Source: an uncultured Bacilli bacterium
Lineage (GTDB): Bacteria; Bacillota_I; Bacilli_A; RF39; UBA660
DNA length: 33,462 bases
Assembly: GCA_910583945.1 (NCBI GenBank)
Contig: CAJTYF010000013.1
Coordinates: 1 to 33,462 of the forward strand
Reading direction: 5' to 3'
In this document: positions 24,900 to 32,121 of the stretch, one piece after another
How the letters are laid out: each line of letters opens with the position of its first letter
Position numbering within the stretch: position 1 is the stretch's first letter
Made by a program: the position numbers and the translations under genes
Notes under the pieces: generated by a model
The model's input: only the letters and a program-made list of their open reading frames with translations
The model's database searches: none
Told to the model about the DNA's origin: nothing

Positions 24900-25724
24900 A
24901 TGAATATTTTAATGATTAGTAATATAGATGCAGATGAAAAATTAGAAGATATATGGCTTGCTAGATCTTTTCAAAAAGATGGTCATAAGGTAGCGATAGT
25001 TGATAAGAATTATGATGAAAAACTTGAATCTTTATTTGATGTTTTTTTGTTAAGGAATACTTGGGATACTGATGCGAATATAGAAACCATTAAAGAGAAA
25101 TCTAATTTTCGACTAAGAATCATTAATAAAAATCTCCCACGTATTAATTTTGATGGTAAATATGATGGAAAGAGCAAAGAATATCTTGTTCGTTTATATA
25201 AAAATGGCTATCCCGTCATTCCAACTGTCGATAATATTGAAGATTTACAAATACTAGATAAATGTAATAAAATTTTATTAAAGCTTAAAGATAGTTATGA
25301 TGGAATAGGACAAATGGTAGTAGACAAACAACAATTAGAAAAAAACTTTACTGATTCATATGTAATTCAACCATATATGGAATTTCAATCTGAGGTACAA
25401 TTTTATTATATAAAAGATAAATTCGAATATGCACTAGAGTTTATTCCAAGTAAAGTTCCAATTTATCCCGATGCAATAAAATATGAACCAAATGAAAATG
25501 AAATGAAATTAGCAGATGAATTTTCTAAATTAAATGAAAATTATTATGGTATTCAAAGAATTGACTTTATTAAACTTAAGGATGGAACACTTCTTTTGAC
25601 AGAGATTGAAGATATAGCTCCCTATTTAGATTTAGATTGTGTTGAAGAAAAAATAAAAAATAAATTTATTTTGGATTATAAAAATATGGTATATGAGTAT
25701 ATGAAAAATATAAATAATGATTAG
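24900..25724 (+). CDS. ATP-grasp protein (RimK/glutathione-synthetase-like)
   Basis: 274 residues from the ATG at 24900, after AAGGTGATACTT; the in-frame GTG at 24891 lies within that site. The N-terminal third resembles the pre-ATP-grasp Rossmann-like part (ILMISNIDADEKLEDIWLAR, FDVFLLRNTWD). The middle has KILLKLKDSYDGIGQMVV, an ATP-binding Lys and glycine loop, and YVIQPYMEFQSEVQFYYI. The end has YGIQRIDFIKLKDGTLLLTE, then EIEDIAPYLDL, where the metal-binding Glu is present but the usual Asn of ExN is Asp. ATP-grasp enzymes ligate a carboxylate, via acyl phosphate, to an amine or thiol. The substrate is unknown. First gene of the cargo operon. Confidence 0.8.
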   Translation: MNILMISNIDADEKLEDIWLARSFQKDGHKVAIVDKNYDEKLESLFDVFLLRNTWDTDANIETIKEKSNFRLRIINKNLPRINFDGKYDGKSKEYLVRLYKNGYPVIPTVDNIEDLQILDKCNKILLKLKDSYDGIGQMVVDKQQLEKNFTDSYVIQPYMEFQSEVQFYYIKDKFEYALEFIPSKVPIYPDAIKYEPNENEMKLADEFSKLNENYYGIQRIDFIKLKDGTLLLTEIEDIAPYLDLDCVEEKIKNKFILDYKNMVYEYMKNINND

Positions 25725-25749
25725 TAAATAATGAAAGGATGTAAGATTA

Positions 25750-26493
25750 ATGAATATAACTAAAATAAAAGGAGAATTAATTAGCCAAAAAGAATCAAAG
25801 TTTAAAGGAAATATATATCATTATTCACAAGTTAATTTTTCCTATAATTCAAATAAGATAGAAGGTAGCAGGTTAACCAGTGATCAGACTGAAGCCATAT
25901 TTGATACTTCATCTTTTATTCCTAAGAGTGATGATTTGATAAAATTAGATGATTTAACTGAATCTAAGAATCATTTTAAATTATTTGATTATATGTTAGA
26001 TAATGTTGATAATAAGTTATCTAAAGAAATGATTATCAAAATGAATAAGATATTAAAAAGAAATACTAGTGATGAAGAAAATCCTAGATATAATGTTGGA
26101 GGATTTAAAATAGTTCCTAATATGATAGGTCTTGTTAATGTTATTAATACAACTGCACCAGAAGATGTAGAAAAAGAAATTGATAAATTAGTTTTTGAAT
26201 ATAATGCAAAAACTAATATTACTTTAGAAGATATTATTGATTTTCATTATAAATTTGAGAAAATTCATCCCTTTGGAGATGGAAATGGAAGAGTTGGTAG
26301 AATTATAATGTTTAAAGAATGCCTAAGAAATAATATTATGCCATTTATTGTATTAGATGATGACAAACCTTATTATATGAGAGGTTTAAAAGAATATGAA
26401 AATGATAAAATGTTTTTAATTGATACTATTAAACATGAACAAGACTTATATGAAAAGATTTGTGAGGAATTATTAAATTTTGAAATACAATAA
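25750..26493 (+). CDS. Fic-domain protein with N-terminal inhibitory motif
   Basis: 247 residues. The catalytic loop HPFGDGNGRVGR near residue 175 matches the Fic consensus HxFxxGNGRxxR, including the catalytic His. The N-terminal SYNSNKIEGSRLT near 34 contains the inhibitory motif S-x-x-x-E-G, which in class II Fic proteins places a Glu in the nucleotide pocket and suppresses activity. Fic enzymes usually transfer AMP from ATP to a hydroxyl of a target protein, and some reverse the reaction. AAAGGATG precedes the ATG. It lies between the ATP-grasp and PHP genes, all in one direction with gaps under 30 bases. The target is unknown. Confidence 0.88.
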   Translation: MNITKIKGELISQKESKFKGNIYHYSQVNFSYNSNKIEGSRLTSDQTEAIFDTSSFIPKSDDLIKLDDLTESKNHFKLFDYMLDNVDNKLSKEMIIKMNKILKRNTSDEENPRYNVGGFKIVPNMIGLVNVINTTAPEDVEKEIDKLVFEYNAKTNITLEDIIDFHYKFEKIHPFGDGNGRVGRIIMFKECLRNNIMPFIVLDDDKPYYMRGLKEYENDKMFLIDTIKHEQDLYEKICEELLNFEIQ

Positions 26494-26520
26494 GATATTA
26501 ATTTTAAGGAGGTTTTATAC

Positions 26521-27429
26521 ATGGTAGATATTCATTCACATACTACATATTCTGATGGAAGTTCTAGTGTAGATGAACTTTTAAGTGAAGCACAAAAATT
26601 AAATTTGAGTTTGCTTTCAATAACTGATCATAATACAATACAAGCTCATTTTGAATTACAAAATTCTAATATAAGAGATAGGTTTAAAGGAGAAATAATA
26701 TCAGGAATTGAAATAACTACAACTTACAAGGGAGAAACAATAGAGGTATTAGGTTATGGTTTTGATTTAGAAACTATGCAGAAATTTTTAGATGCTAATG
26801 TACTTTCATTTGAACAAAAACAAATAAAAGAATATGATCTAATAAAAAATAGGTATAATGCCATAGGAGTAATATTTGATGAAAATAATATTAAATTTGA
26901 TCCAAAAGTTGAATCTTGTAGACCAGCATTTGCTATTGAAATAAAAAAACATCCTGAAAATTATAAATTTTTCTTAAATCAAGAATCGATAAATACAGCT
27001 AGTGGATTTACTAGGAATGAAGTATATAATCCTAAAAGTCCATTATATGTTGATGAATCATCATTGTTTCCTAGCTTAGAAACAGCAATACAAATGATAC
27101 ATAATTCAGGAGGACTTGCCTTTTTAGCACATACTTTTGCTTATTCTCCTAATATAGCAAATGAGTTATTAAATATAATAAATAATTATGAATTAGATGG
27201 ATTGGAGTGTTTTTATACAACTTTTACAAAAGAACAATCTGATTATTTAGTAAGTGTTTGTAACGATAGAAAACTGTATATGAGTGGAGGTAGTGATTTT
27301 CATGGAACTAGAAAAATAAATCATAACTTAGGTACTGGACAAGGTAATTTGCATATTGATGAGTCTGTTGTTGATAATTGGGTAAGTGATTATATATCAT
27401 CATTTGATAGTGTTAAAAATATTAAGTAA
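26521..27429 (+). CDS. PHP-domain metal-dependent phosphoesterase
   Basis: 302 residues. The PHP motifs are visible in order: DIHSHTTYSDG at the N-terminus (two metal-binding His), SITDHN near 39, a Glu in SGIEITT near 62, LAHTFAY near 202 and GGSDFHG near 259. PHP proteins hydrolyse phosphate esters with two or three metal ions; related stand-alone enzymes act on nucleoside 3',5'-bisphosphates or phosphorylated metabolites. GGAGG lies 9 bases before the ATG. It is the last gene of the cargo operon and is followed by a terminator. A role in undoing a Fic or ATP-grasp product is conceivable, but only inference. Confidence 0.88.
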   Translation: MVDIHSHTTYSDGSSSVDELLSEAQKLNLSLLSITDHNTIQAHFELQNSNIRDRFKGEIISGIEITTTYKGETIEVLGYGFDLETMQKFLDANVLSFEQKQIKEYDLIKNRYNAIGVIFDENNIKFDPKVESCRPAFAIEIKKHPENYKFFLNQESINTASGFTRNEVYNPKSPLYVDESSLFPSLETAIQMIHNSGGLAFLAHTFAYSPNIANELLNIINNYELDGLECFYTTFTKEQSDYLVSVCNDRKLYMSGGSDFHGTRKINHNLGTGQGNLHIDESVVDNWVSDYISSFDSVKNIK

Positions 27430-27439
27430 AAAATTTAAT

Positions 27440-27484
27440 CATCCTATAAATTTTATTAATTTAAGAATTTTAGGATGTTTTTTT
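27440..27484 (+). terminator. Terminator of the cargo operon
   Basis: CATCCTA (27440-27446) and AAATT pair with AATTT and TAGGATG (27471-27477) around an A/T loop; seven T follow. Confidence 0.75.
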
Positions 27485-27525
27485 ATGGCATAAATTATTA
27501 TAAAATAAGGGTATTTCCTTAATAC

Positions 27526-27544
27526 CATCCTACATAGTAGGATG
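27526..27544. repeat. Perfect hairpin CATCCTAC/GTAGGATG
   Basis: Eight perfect base pairs around ATA. The same CATCCTA/TAGGATG word forms the stem of the preceding terminator, and TAGGATG occurs again at 27668-27674. There is no T run, so it is probably not a terminator. Confidence 0.6.
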
Positions 27545-27560
27545 AATTTTGTAAGTACGA

Positions 27561-27630
27561 AATAAGAATTGTGTATATAGTTTTCTTTATTTTAAAAGGA
27601 AAACTATGTATTGATACACAATTTTCTTAT
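27561..27630. repeat. Long interrupted hairpin, about 70 bases
   Basis: ATAAGA and ATTGTGTAT (27562-27576) pair with ATACACAAT and TCTTAT (27614-27630), with a two-T bulge. An inner stem ATAGTTTTC/GAAAACTAT adds nine pairs. It lies in the 457-base gene-poor interval 27430-27886. Confidence 0.6.
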
Positions 27631-27758
27631 CCTGCTGTTTTATAATTTATTAAATTATGAATATTTTTAGGATGATAGATAAAACTTTCTATGCTTTATG
27701 ACTTGACTCAATTTCTTAGTGGAGGTATCATGCATCATGCAAAAAGGAGATGATGTTT

Positions 27759-27794
27759 ATGATAATTAGAAAGAGAATGAGTGCTTATAAGTAA
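27759..27794 (+). CDS. Possible 11-residue leader peptide
   Basis: AAAAAGGAG (27741-27749) precedes ATG at 27759, encoding MIIRKRMSAYK and a TAA that overlaps the base of the hairpin at 27790-27840. A second mini-frame (27730-27753, MHHAKRR) follows GGAGG just upstream. Arrangement and spacing fit a leader peptide controlling the genes behind it. Frames this short can be accidental. Confidence 0.35.
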   Translation: MIIRKRMSAYK

Positions 27795-27840
27795 TACTAA
27801 ATATATGTGTAATTTAAATATTATACAATTTAGTATTACT
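27790..27840 (+). promoter_or_regulatory. Strong hairpin between leader peptide and recombinase genes
   Basis: AGTAATACTAAAT (27790-27802) pairs perfectly with ATTTAGTATTACT (27828-27840). The loop can add GTGTAAT/ATTATAC (one G-U). There is no T run after it. Translation through the leader frame would open its 5' side. Confidence 0.55.
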
Positions 27841-27852
27841 AAAACTAGTGAT

Positions 27853-27894
27853 TTATCCATAAGTTTAAGTGAGGTGCTTAGAATATATGGATAA
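27853..27894 (+). promoter_or_regulatory. Inverted repeat that would sequester a start codon
   Basis: TTATCCAT (27853-27860) is complementary to ATGGATAA (27887-27894), the first codons of the small gene. The GAGGTG ribosome-binding site (27871-27876) would sit in the loop. This could hold translation of the small gene and the coupled recombinase low. Confidence 0.45.
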
Positions 27895-28063
27895 GTACAA
27901 AATTAATTATATCTATAATGAAAACAATGATATAAATGATATTTTTATAAAAGTTTTAAACAAAGAATTAAGAAAGTATATCCAAATGATTTGTAAAAAT
28001 GAAAATTGTGAGGTACCATCATCATGTACTTATTTATCTCAAGAAAGGAGAAAAAGTTGTTAG
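27887..28063 (+). CDS. Small conserved protein preceding the recombinase
   Basis: 58 residues from the ATG at 27887 (GAGGTG upstream); an in-frame earlier ATG at 27869 precedes that site. The sequence begins DKYKINYIYNENNDIND and ends with a Cys-containing ENCEVPSSCTYLSQERRKSC. The TAG overlaps the recombinase TTG start by 7 bases, so the pair is translationally coupled. Short proteins with a DKxKIxYxYN start are, as far as I recall, common next to large serine recombinases of Firmicutes elements. Function is unknown; a recombination-directionality or regulatory role is only a guess. Confidence 0.6.
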   Translation: MDKYKINYIYNENNDINDIFIKVLNKELRKYIQMICKNENCEVPSSCTYLSQERRKSC

Positions 28064-29619
28064 AGAGTTTAAATAAGATATATAATGTTGGACTTTATAT
28101 AAGATTATCTAGGGAAGATGATGATAAAACTTTAGAAAGTGAGAGTATTACAAATCAAAAGAGCTTATTACTTCAATATGTTAAAGAAAATAATTTAAGA
28201 GTATATGATATTTATATTGATGATGGATATAGTGGAACAAATTTTGAAAGACCTGATTTTAATAGATTATTAACTGATATTGAATTAGGTAAAATAAATA
28301 TGGTTATTACTAAGGATATGTCAAGACTTGGAAGAGATTATATTGGTACTGGTAATTTAATCGAAAAGTATTTTCCAGAACATAATGTTAGATATATAGC
28401 TGTTACTGATAATATAGATACATTTTTAGATAATTCTAATAATGACATTGCACCATTTAAAGCTATTATGAATGATATGTATGCTAAAGATATATCTAAA
28501 AAAATAAAATCTAGTTTAAAAGCAAAAATGAAAGAAGGAAAATGGGTTGGAGGAAGAACTCCGTTTGGATATGATCAAGATAAAGATAATAAAAATCATT
28601 TAGTAATAAATCCAGAACAAGCAATTGTTGTTAAAAGAATATTTGATATGTGTTTAGAAGGTTTATCATTCTTTAAAATAGCCAAACAACTTACAAATGA
28701 AGAAATAAAAACCCCAGCACAATACTATAACTTTGAATGGAAAAATAACTACAATTTAAAATATGGAGAGTGGCATTCAAAAACCATAAGAGATATTTTA
28801 ACTAATAGAATGTATATTGGTGATATGGTACAAAATAGAAGAAGTAAAGTTAATTATAAAGTGAAAAAAGTGATTAAAAATAATCCCAATGATTATATAG
28901 TTGTAGAAAATACTCATGAAGCAATTATAGATAAAGGAATATTTTATGAAGTTCAAAAAAGAATGCCTAAAAATAAGGGGCGAAATGAAAAAAAAGAGAT
29001 TCATTTATTAGATGGGTTATTATATTGTGGTAATTGTGGACATCGAATATCCATACAATCCAGAAGAAAAAAAGATAATAGATGTTATACAATTTGCAAT
29101 TATTATAGGACTTATATGAAACAAAAACTTTGTACAACTCATTCTAATAACTATGATGAATTAGAGAAAGTTATAATCAATTCATTAACTAATATCTGCT
29201 TAAATTATATTAATAAAGATAAAATTAAAAATAATGTATTAAATAATTTAACTGAAGATAATAAATTAAATAATAAAAAAGAGTTAGAAAGACTAACTAA
29301 CGACATTAAGCAAATAAATGATAATTTAGATATTATTTATATTGATAAGTTAAATAAGAAAATAACTGAAGAACAATTTGAAAGAGTAAGAGTAAAATTA
29401 GAAAATGAACTAAATATAAAACAAAAAAGATATAGTGAGTTAAATAATAGTATTAATGATAACATTAATGAAGAATCTAAAAATAAAATGATTAACGAGT
29501 ATATTAATAAATTTTTATCCATGAAAGAACCTAGTAGAGAGTTAATAATCAATTTAATTGATAGAATTGAAATATTTGAAGATAAAACTATAAATATAAA
29601 GATTTCTTTTAGTAAATAA
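28057..29619 (+). CDS. Large serine recombinase (site-specific integrase)
   Basis: 520 residues from TTG at 28057, chosen because AAAGGAG ends 6 bases before it and it overlaps the preceding stop; the in-frame ATG at 28024 lacks such a site. The resolvase domain has the catalytic Ser in GLYIRLSRED near 13, SGTNFERPDFNRLL near 60 and TKDMSRLGRDYIGTG near 88. The recombinase domain follows (PFGYDQD, AIVVKRIFDMCLEG, KTIRDILTNRMYIGD). A zinc ribbon lies near 320-360 (CGNCGHRIS, with two later Cys in CYTICNY and LCTTHS), then a coiled coil near 400-490. These enzymes join attP and attB at a 2-base core without homology. It ends 23 bases from the right junction, the usual place for the element's own integrase. 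Confidence 0.95.
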   Translation: MLESLNKIYNVGLYIRLSREDDDKTLESESITNQKSLLLQYVKENNLRVYDIYIDDGYSGTNFERPDFNRLLTDIELGKINMVITKDMSRLGRDYIGTGNLIEKYFPEHNVRYIAVTDNIDTFLDNSNNDIAPFKAIMNDMYAKDISKKIKSSLKAKMKEGKWVGGRTPFGYDQDKDNKNHLVINPEQAIVVKRIFDMCLEGLSFFKIAKQLTNEEIKTPAQYYNFEWKNNYNLKYGEWHSKTIRDILTNRMYIGDMVQNRRSKVNYKVKKVIKNNPNDYIVVENTHEAIIDKGIFYEVQKRMPKNKGRNEKKEIHLLDGLLYCGNCGHRISIQSRRKKDNRCYTICNYYRTYMKQKLCTTHSNNYDELEKVIINSLTNICLNYINKDKIKNNVLNNLTEDNKLNNKKELERLTNDIKQINDNLDIIYIDKLNKKITEEQFERVRVKLENELNIKQKRYSELNNSINDNINEESKNKMINEYINKFLSMKEPSRELIINLIDRIEIFEDKTINIKISFSK

Positions 29620-29621
29620 AA

Positions 29622-29646
29622 AGTCTATCAAAAAAGGGCACACACA
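29622..29646 (+). other. attR: right junction of the element
   Basis: The arm AGTCTATCA (29622-29630) is followed by A5GGGCACA and the CACA core (29643-29646). From the arm to the central CA (29645-29646) is 14 bases, equal to the distance on the left. Bases after the core belong to the coat gene. Confidence 0.65.
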
Positions 29647-29767
29647 CATTATTCCATGTCATACTAAAATGATTAACCATCATGTTTATAGACACACTTA
29701 CAAACCTTGTTTTAGTTATTCTGAAGAAAACGAATCAAGCGAAATCTATGGTCCTAATTGCTGTTAA
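29645..29767 (+). pseudogene. CotD-like spore-coat gene, 3' portion
   Basis: The open frame after the junction reads H-IIPCHTKMINHHVYRHTYK, then PCFSYSEENESSEIYGPNCC and TAA. It has no start or ribosome-binding site of its own and is His/Cys-rich like the coat protein family. In Bacillus CotD the matching region is VPHIHPQHTTNVNHQ, as I recall it. In phase with the 5' portion it supplies the missing 40 residues. A terminator follows the stop directly, as expected for the end of an original single gene. Confidence 0.72.
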
Positions 29768-29790
29768 AAATCTCCTAGTGAGATTTTTTT
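29766..29790 (+). terminator. Terminator after the CotD-like 3' portion
   Basis: AAAAATCTC (29766-29774) pairs with GAGATTTTT (29780-29788) around CTAGT; T run follows. Confidence 0.8.
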
Positions 29791-29809
29791 CATTAAAACT
29801 TAATTTTGT

Positions 29810-29817
29810 GTTATAAT
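29810..29817 (+). promoter_or_regulatory. Promoter of the prepilin gene, extended -10
   Basis: TG, one base, then TATAAT (29812-29817), 17 bases before the ATG at 29835. No clear -35. Confidence 0.5.
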
Positions 29818-29834
29818 AATTTATGGTGGTAATA

Positions 29835-30167
29835 ATGAAGAAAAATGGGTATACAATACCAGAATTAATGATAGTGATAGTGGTTATGGGATTAATCGCA
29901 ATTGTCGTTATTAATAAAGCAAGCTTTGCATTTACAGATCCTAATGAAACAAGTAGTCAAACCGATGAAATGATTCTTAAAAAAAGTGCACTGGCTTATG
30001 GAAGAAAACAAATTGAAAGTATAAAAGTAGAAGACCAATACATTTCAGGAAAAGATTTAATCGACAATGATTATTTAATTGATTCAGAAAATAAATTTTC
30101 AAACGTTAAAATAAAATTAAGTTACAATGCAGTAGAGGATAATATTTCAGTTGAAATATTAGAATAA
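29835..30167 (+). CDS. Type IV prepilin-like (type II pseudopilin/ComG-like) protein
   Basis: 110 residues from the ATG at 29835, after GGTGG; the ATG at 29823 lies upstream of that site. The N-terminus has the prepilin signature: a short basic leader, Gly, then YTIPELMIVIVVMGLIAIVV with Glu at +5 and a long hydrophobic helix. A prepilin peptidase would cut after the Gly and methylate the new N-terminus. The globular part is short and ends in a simple beta pattern. No assembly ATPase, platform protein or peptidase gene is in the window, so its machinery must be elsewhere. The DUF2779 gene starts 5 bases after its stop. Confidence 0.8.
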   Translation: MKKNGYTIPELMIVIVVMGLIAIVVINKASFAFTDPNETSSQTDEMILKKSALAYGRKQIESIKVEDQYISGKDLIDNDYLIDSENKFSNVKIKLSYNAVEDNISVEILE

Positions 30168-30172
30168 AATAG

Positions 30173-32053
30173 ATGGCCATAACAAAAACAAACTTTATGA
30201 ATTTTACAAGATGTCGAAGATATGCTAGTTTAGATGAAATAAAAAAAAATCGTTTGGATGCAGACATTAGTTATAAAGAGTATAAAAATCAAGAATTAGA
30301 AGCCCAATTAGAAGAAATGGTAGATTCCATGTATGAAATTGATGAAGAGACAGGCGTTGAAATCGATCACGTTGATGTCGTCAATCGCCAACTTGAAGCC
30401 ATGATGGACTATTATAAAATCGTTGAAGAAGAAGCTGGAAGAATTAGCGAAAAAACATTTGGAGGCAAATCTGTCTATGCTGAAAAAACTAAAGACCAAG
30501 AGTGTTTTGATTTTTCTTTAAATGGAATAAAATATATGTGTTATGTAGACATTTATAATGAGAGCGAAAACAGAGTAAACATTATTGAAGTCAAAGCAAC
30601 AACCAGTAAAAAATACATGGACTTAAAAGCTGGACATAAAAAATGTGATAAATTTTCTATTTTTGAACGAATCAATAATATCAATTATTTAAAAGGGGAG
30701 CTAAAAGACTATAATATTGAATCCGAAATGCCTTTAGAAAAATATCAGGCCCATTATGAAAAATTATTTGATCGTTATAAGTTAGGAAAATACATTTATG
30801 ACTTAGCCATTCAAAGATACATGATTGAGCATGAACATTTAAGCACGCATACAGAAGACCAACTAGAACATTTTCATTATTACTTAGGCGTTTTAAATGC
30901 CGATTACATTTATGATGGAACCAAAGAAAATGGCAAAATGATTTATAATAGGGATGAAAACGGTAATGAACTGATTACGTATTTTGATATGACTGAGGTG
31001 ACAAGAGAGCTTCAAAAATATGTAGAGGCCGATCGTGAAAAATTGGAAAGATACTTAGAAGAATTGGATGCATCCCCTTGTCCTTTAAGTGTGGCTTGTG
31101 AACATAAAAAACAAAGTTGTTGTAAATTTTTCAAACCCATTTGTGGGACCAAAATTCCAATAAAAAACTCGAGCTTAAATTATATTTATAGCGGTCATGG
31201 TTTTAAAAAAGAAGATGGAACTAAAATAAAAGGATTAGAATTAATAAACGAAGGGTACATAAACATGTTAGATGTTCCAGAAGCTTGGATTGAAAAAAAC
31301 TATCATCGAATTCAAAGAGAATGTTTGGAATTTGATAAAGAGTATGTAGATAAAGAGAAAATAGCCTTAGGTTTAAAACAATTAAAATACCCAATCTATC
31401 ATTTAGATTTTGAAACCATGCCTTGTCCTGTCCCTAGATTTAGGGGAGAGTGGCCTTACATTCAATCTCCTTTTGAATTTAGTTTACACATTGAAAACGA
31501 ACCAGGTGTCTGTGACAAATACAAAGATAACATTGTTTTTCTAGCTAAAACACATGAAGATGAAAGAGAAGACATGATTAAGTTGATGCTAAAATACATG
31601 GATCCAAATAAAGGAACATTATTTGCTCAAAACGTTCCTTTTGAAAAAGGAAGAATAAAAGAACTGGCTGGAATGTTTCCCAAGTATCATGACGATTTAA
31701 TGAAACTCTATGATCGAGGCTTTGATTTACTCTGGCTTGTTAATACCAATTCTAAAATGTATATGGATTTGGGATTCGATGAAGAAAGAAGCAAAACGTT
31801 TAACTATTATAATAAAAAATTATCAGGTTCTTTTTCCATTAAAAAAACATTACCTGTATTTAGCGATTTAAGCTATGCAAACTTAGTAGTAAAAAATGGG
31901 ACAGAAGCCATTGTTGAATACGCTAATTATGATAAAATGAGCAAGGAAGAATACGATTTAAAATATCAAGCTCTAATTACTTATTGCCAACAAGATACGT
32001 GGGCCATGGTAGAAATTTTAAATGCGTTAAGAGAATTTGTAAAAAAAATGTAA
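30173..32053 (+). CDS. DUF2779-family protein: RecB/Cas4-like nuclease part plus DEDD exonuclease-like part
   Basis: 626 residues. The N-terminus ITKTNFMNFTRCRRYASL and the later VDIYNESENRVNIIEVKATT (near 125-143) match the layout of PD-(D/E)XK nucleases of the RecB/Cas4 group, including a possible first Fe-S Cys at 14. A Cys cluster (CPLSVACEHKKQSCC, then C near 322) lies near 303-325 and may complete a metal site. The C-terminal part starts IYHLDFETMPCPVPRFRG near 407, a DEDD exonuclease motif I, and ends YCQQDTWAMVEIL near 605, motif III-like. The domain pairing is typical of DUF2779 proteins of Mollicutes and relatives; function is not established. There is no clear ribosome-binding site, and coupling to the prepilin gene is likely. 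Confidence 0.78.
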   Translation: MAITKTNFMNFTRCRRYASLDEIKKNRLDADISYKEYKNQELEAQLEEMVDSMYEIDEETGVEIDHVDVVNRQLEAMMDYYKIVEEEAGRISEKTFGGKSVYAEKTKDQECFDFSLNGIKYMCYVDIYNESENRVNIIEVKATTSKKYMDLKAGHKKCDKFSIFERINNINYLKGELKDYNIESEMPLEKYQAHYEKLFDRYKLGKYIYDLAIQRYMIEHEHLSTHTEDQLEHFHYYLGVLNADYIYDGTKENGKMIYNRDENGNELITYFDMTEVTRELQKYVEADREKLERYLEELDASPCPLSVACEHKKQSCCKFFKPICGTKIPIKNSSLNYIYSGHGFKKEDGTKIKGLELINEGYINMLDVPEAWIEKNYHRIQRECLEFDKEYVDKEKIALGLKQLKYPIYHLDFETMPCPVPRFRGEWPYIQSPFEFSLHIENEPGVCDKYKDNIVFLAKTHEDEREDMIKLMLKYMDPNKGTLFAQNVPFEKGRIKELAGMFPKYHDDLMKLYDRGFDLLWLVNTNSKMYMDLGFDEERSKTFNYYNKKLSGSFSIKKTLPVFSDLSYANLVVKNGTEAIVEYANYDKMSKEEYDLKYQALITYCQQDTWAMVEILNALREFVKKM

Positions 32054-32068
32054 AAAAATGTCGTTTTA

Positions 32069-32098
32069 GTTGTCAGGTTTACACAATATTTTGTATGA
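32069..32098 (+). promoter_or_regulatory. Promoter of rpoZ
   Basis: TTGTCA (32069-32074), 18-base spacer, TATGAT (32093-32098). AAGGACGTGAT follows before the ATG at 32122. Confidence 0.55.
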
Positions 32099-32121
32099 TA
32101 ATATTGTAAGGACGTGATATT

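Larger units (their letters stand above)
24792..29646 (+). mobile_element. Serine-recombinase element of about 4.85 kb inserted in a CotD-like gene
   Basis: The boundaries are inferred from the split gene. Joining 24791 to 29645 across the shared CACA restores a continuous CotD-type frame. Contents in order: ATP-grasp gene, Fic gene, PHP gene, a structured non-coding interval, a small protein and a large serine recombinase ending 23 bases from the core. Codon choice differs from flanking genes: A/T-ending codons are nearly universal inside, while GCC, ACC and ATC are common in ffh and fhs nearby. No transfer or replication genes are seen, so it is a small integrative element, comparable in placement to skin-type elements. 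Confidence 0.75.

Noticed and set aside
28024..28056. ATG at 28024 as the recombinase start
   Set aside because: It lies inside the preceding gene without a ribosome-binding site, while TTG at 28057 has AAAGGAG at ideal spacing.
24900..29619. A prophage or conjugative element
   Set aside because: No capsid, tail, portal, replication or transfer genes lie between the junctions; only three cargo genes, a small gene and the recombinase.
24792..29640. Alternative core pairing 24792-24793 with 29639-29640
   Set aside because: It also preserves frame but adds two residues (VPHTHIIP), matches the CotD pattern less well, shares only two bases and makes the inverted arms asymmetric.
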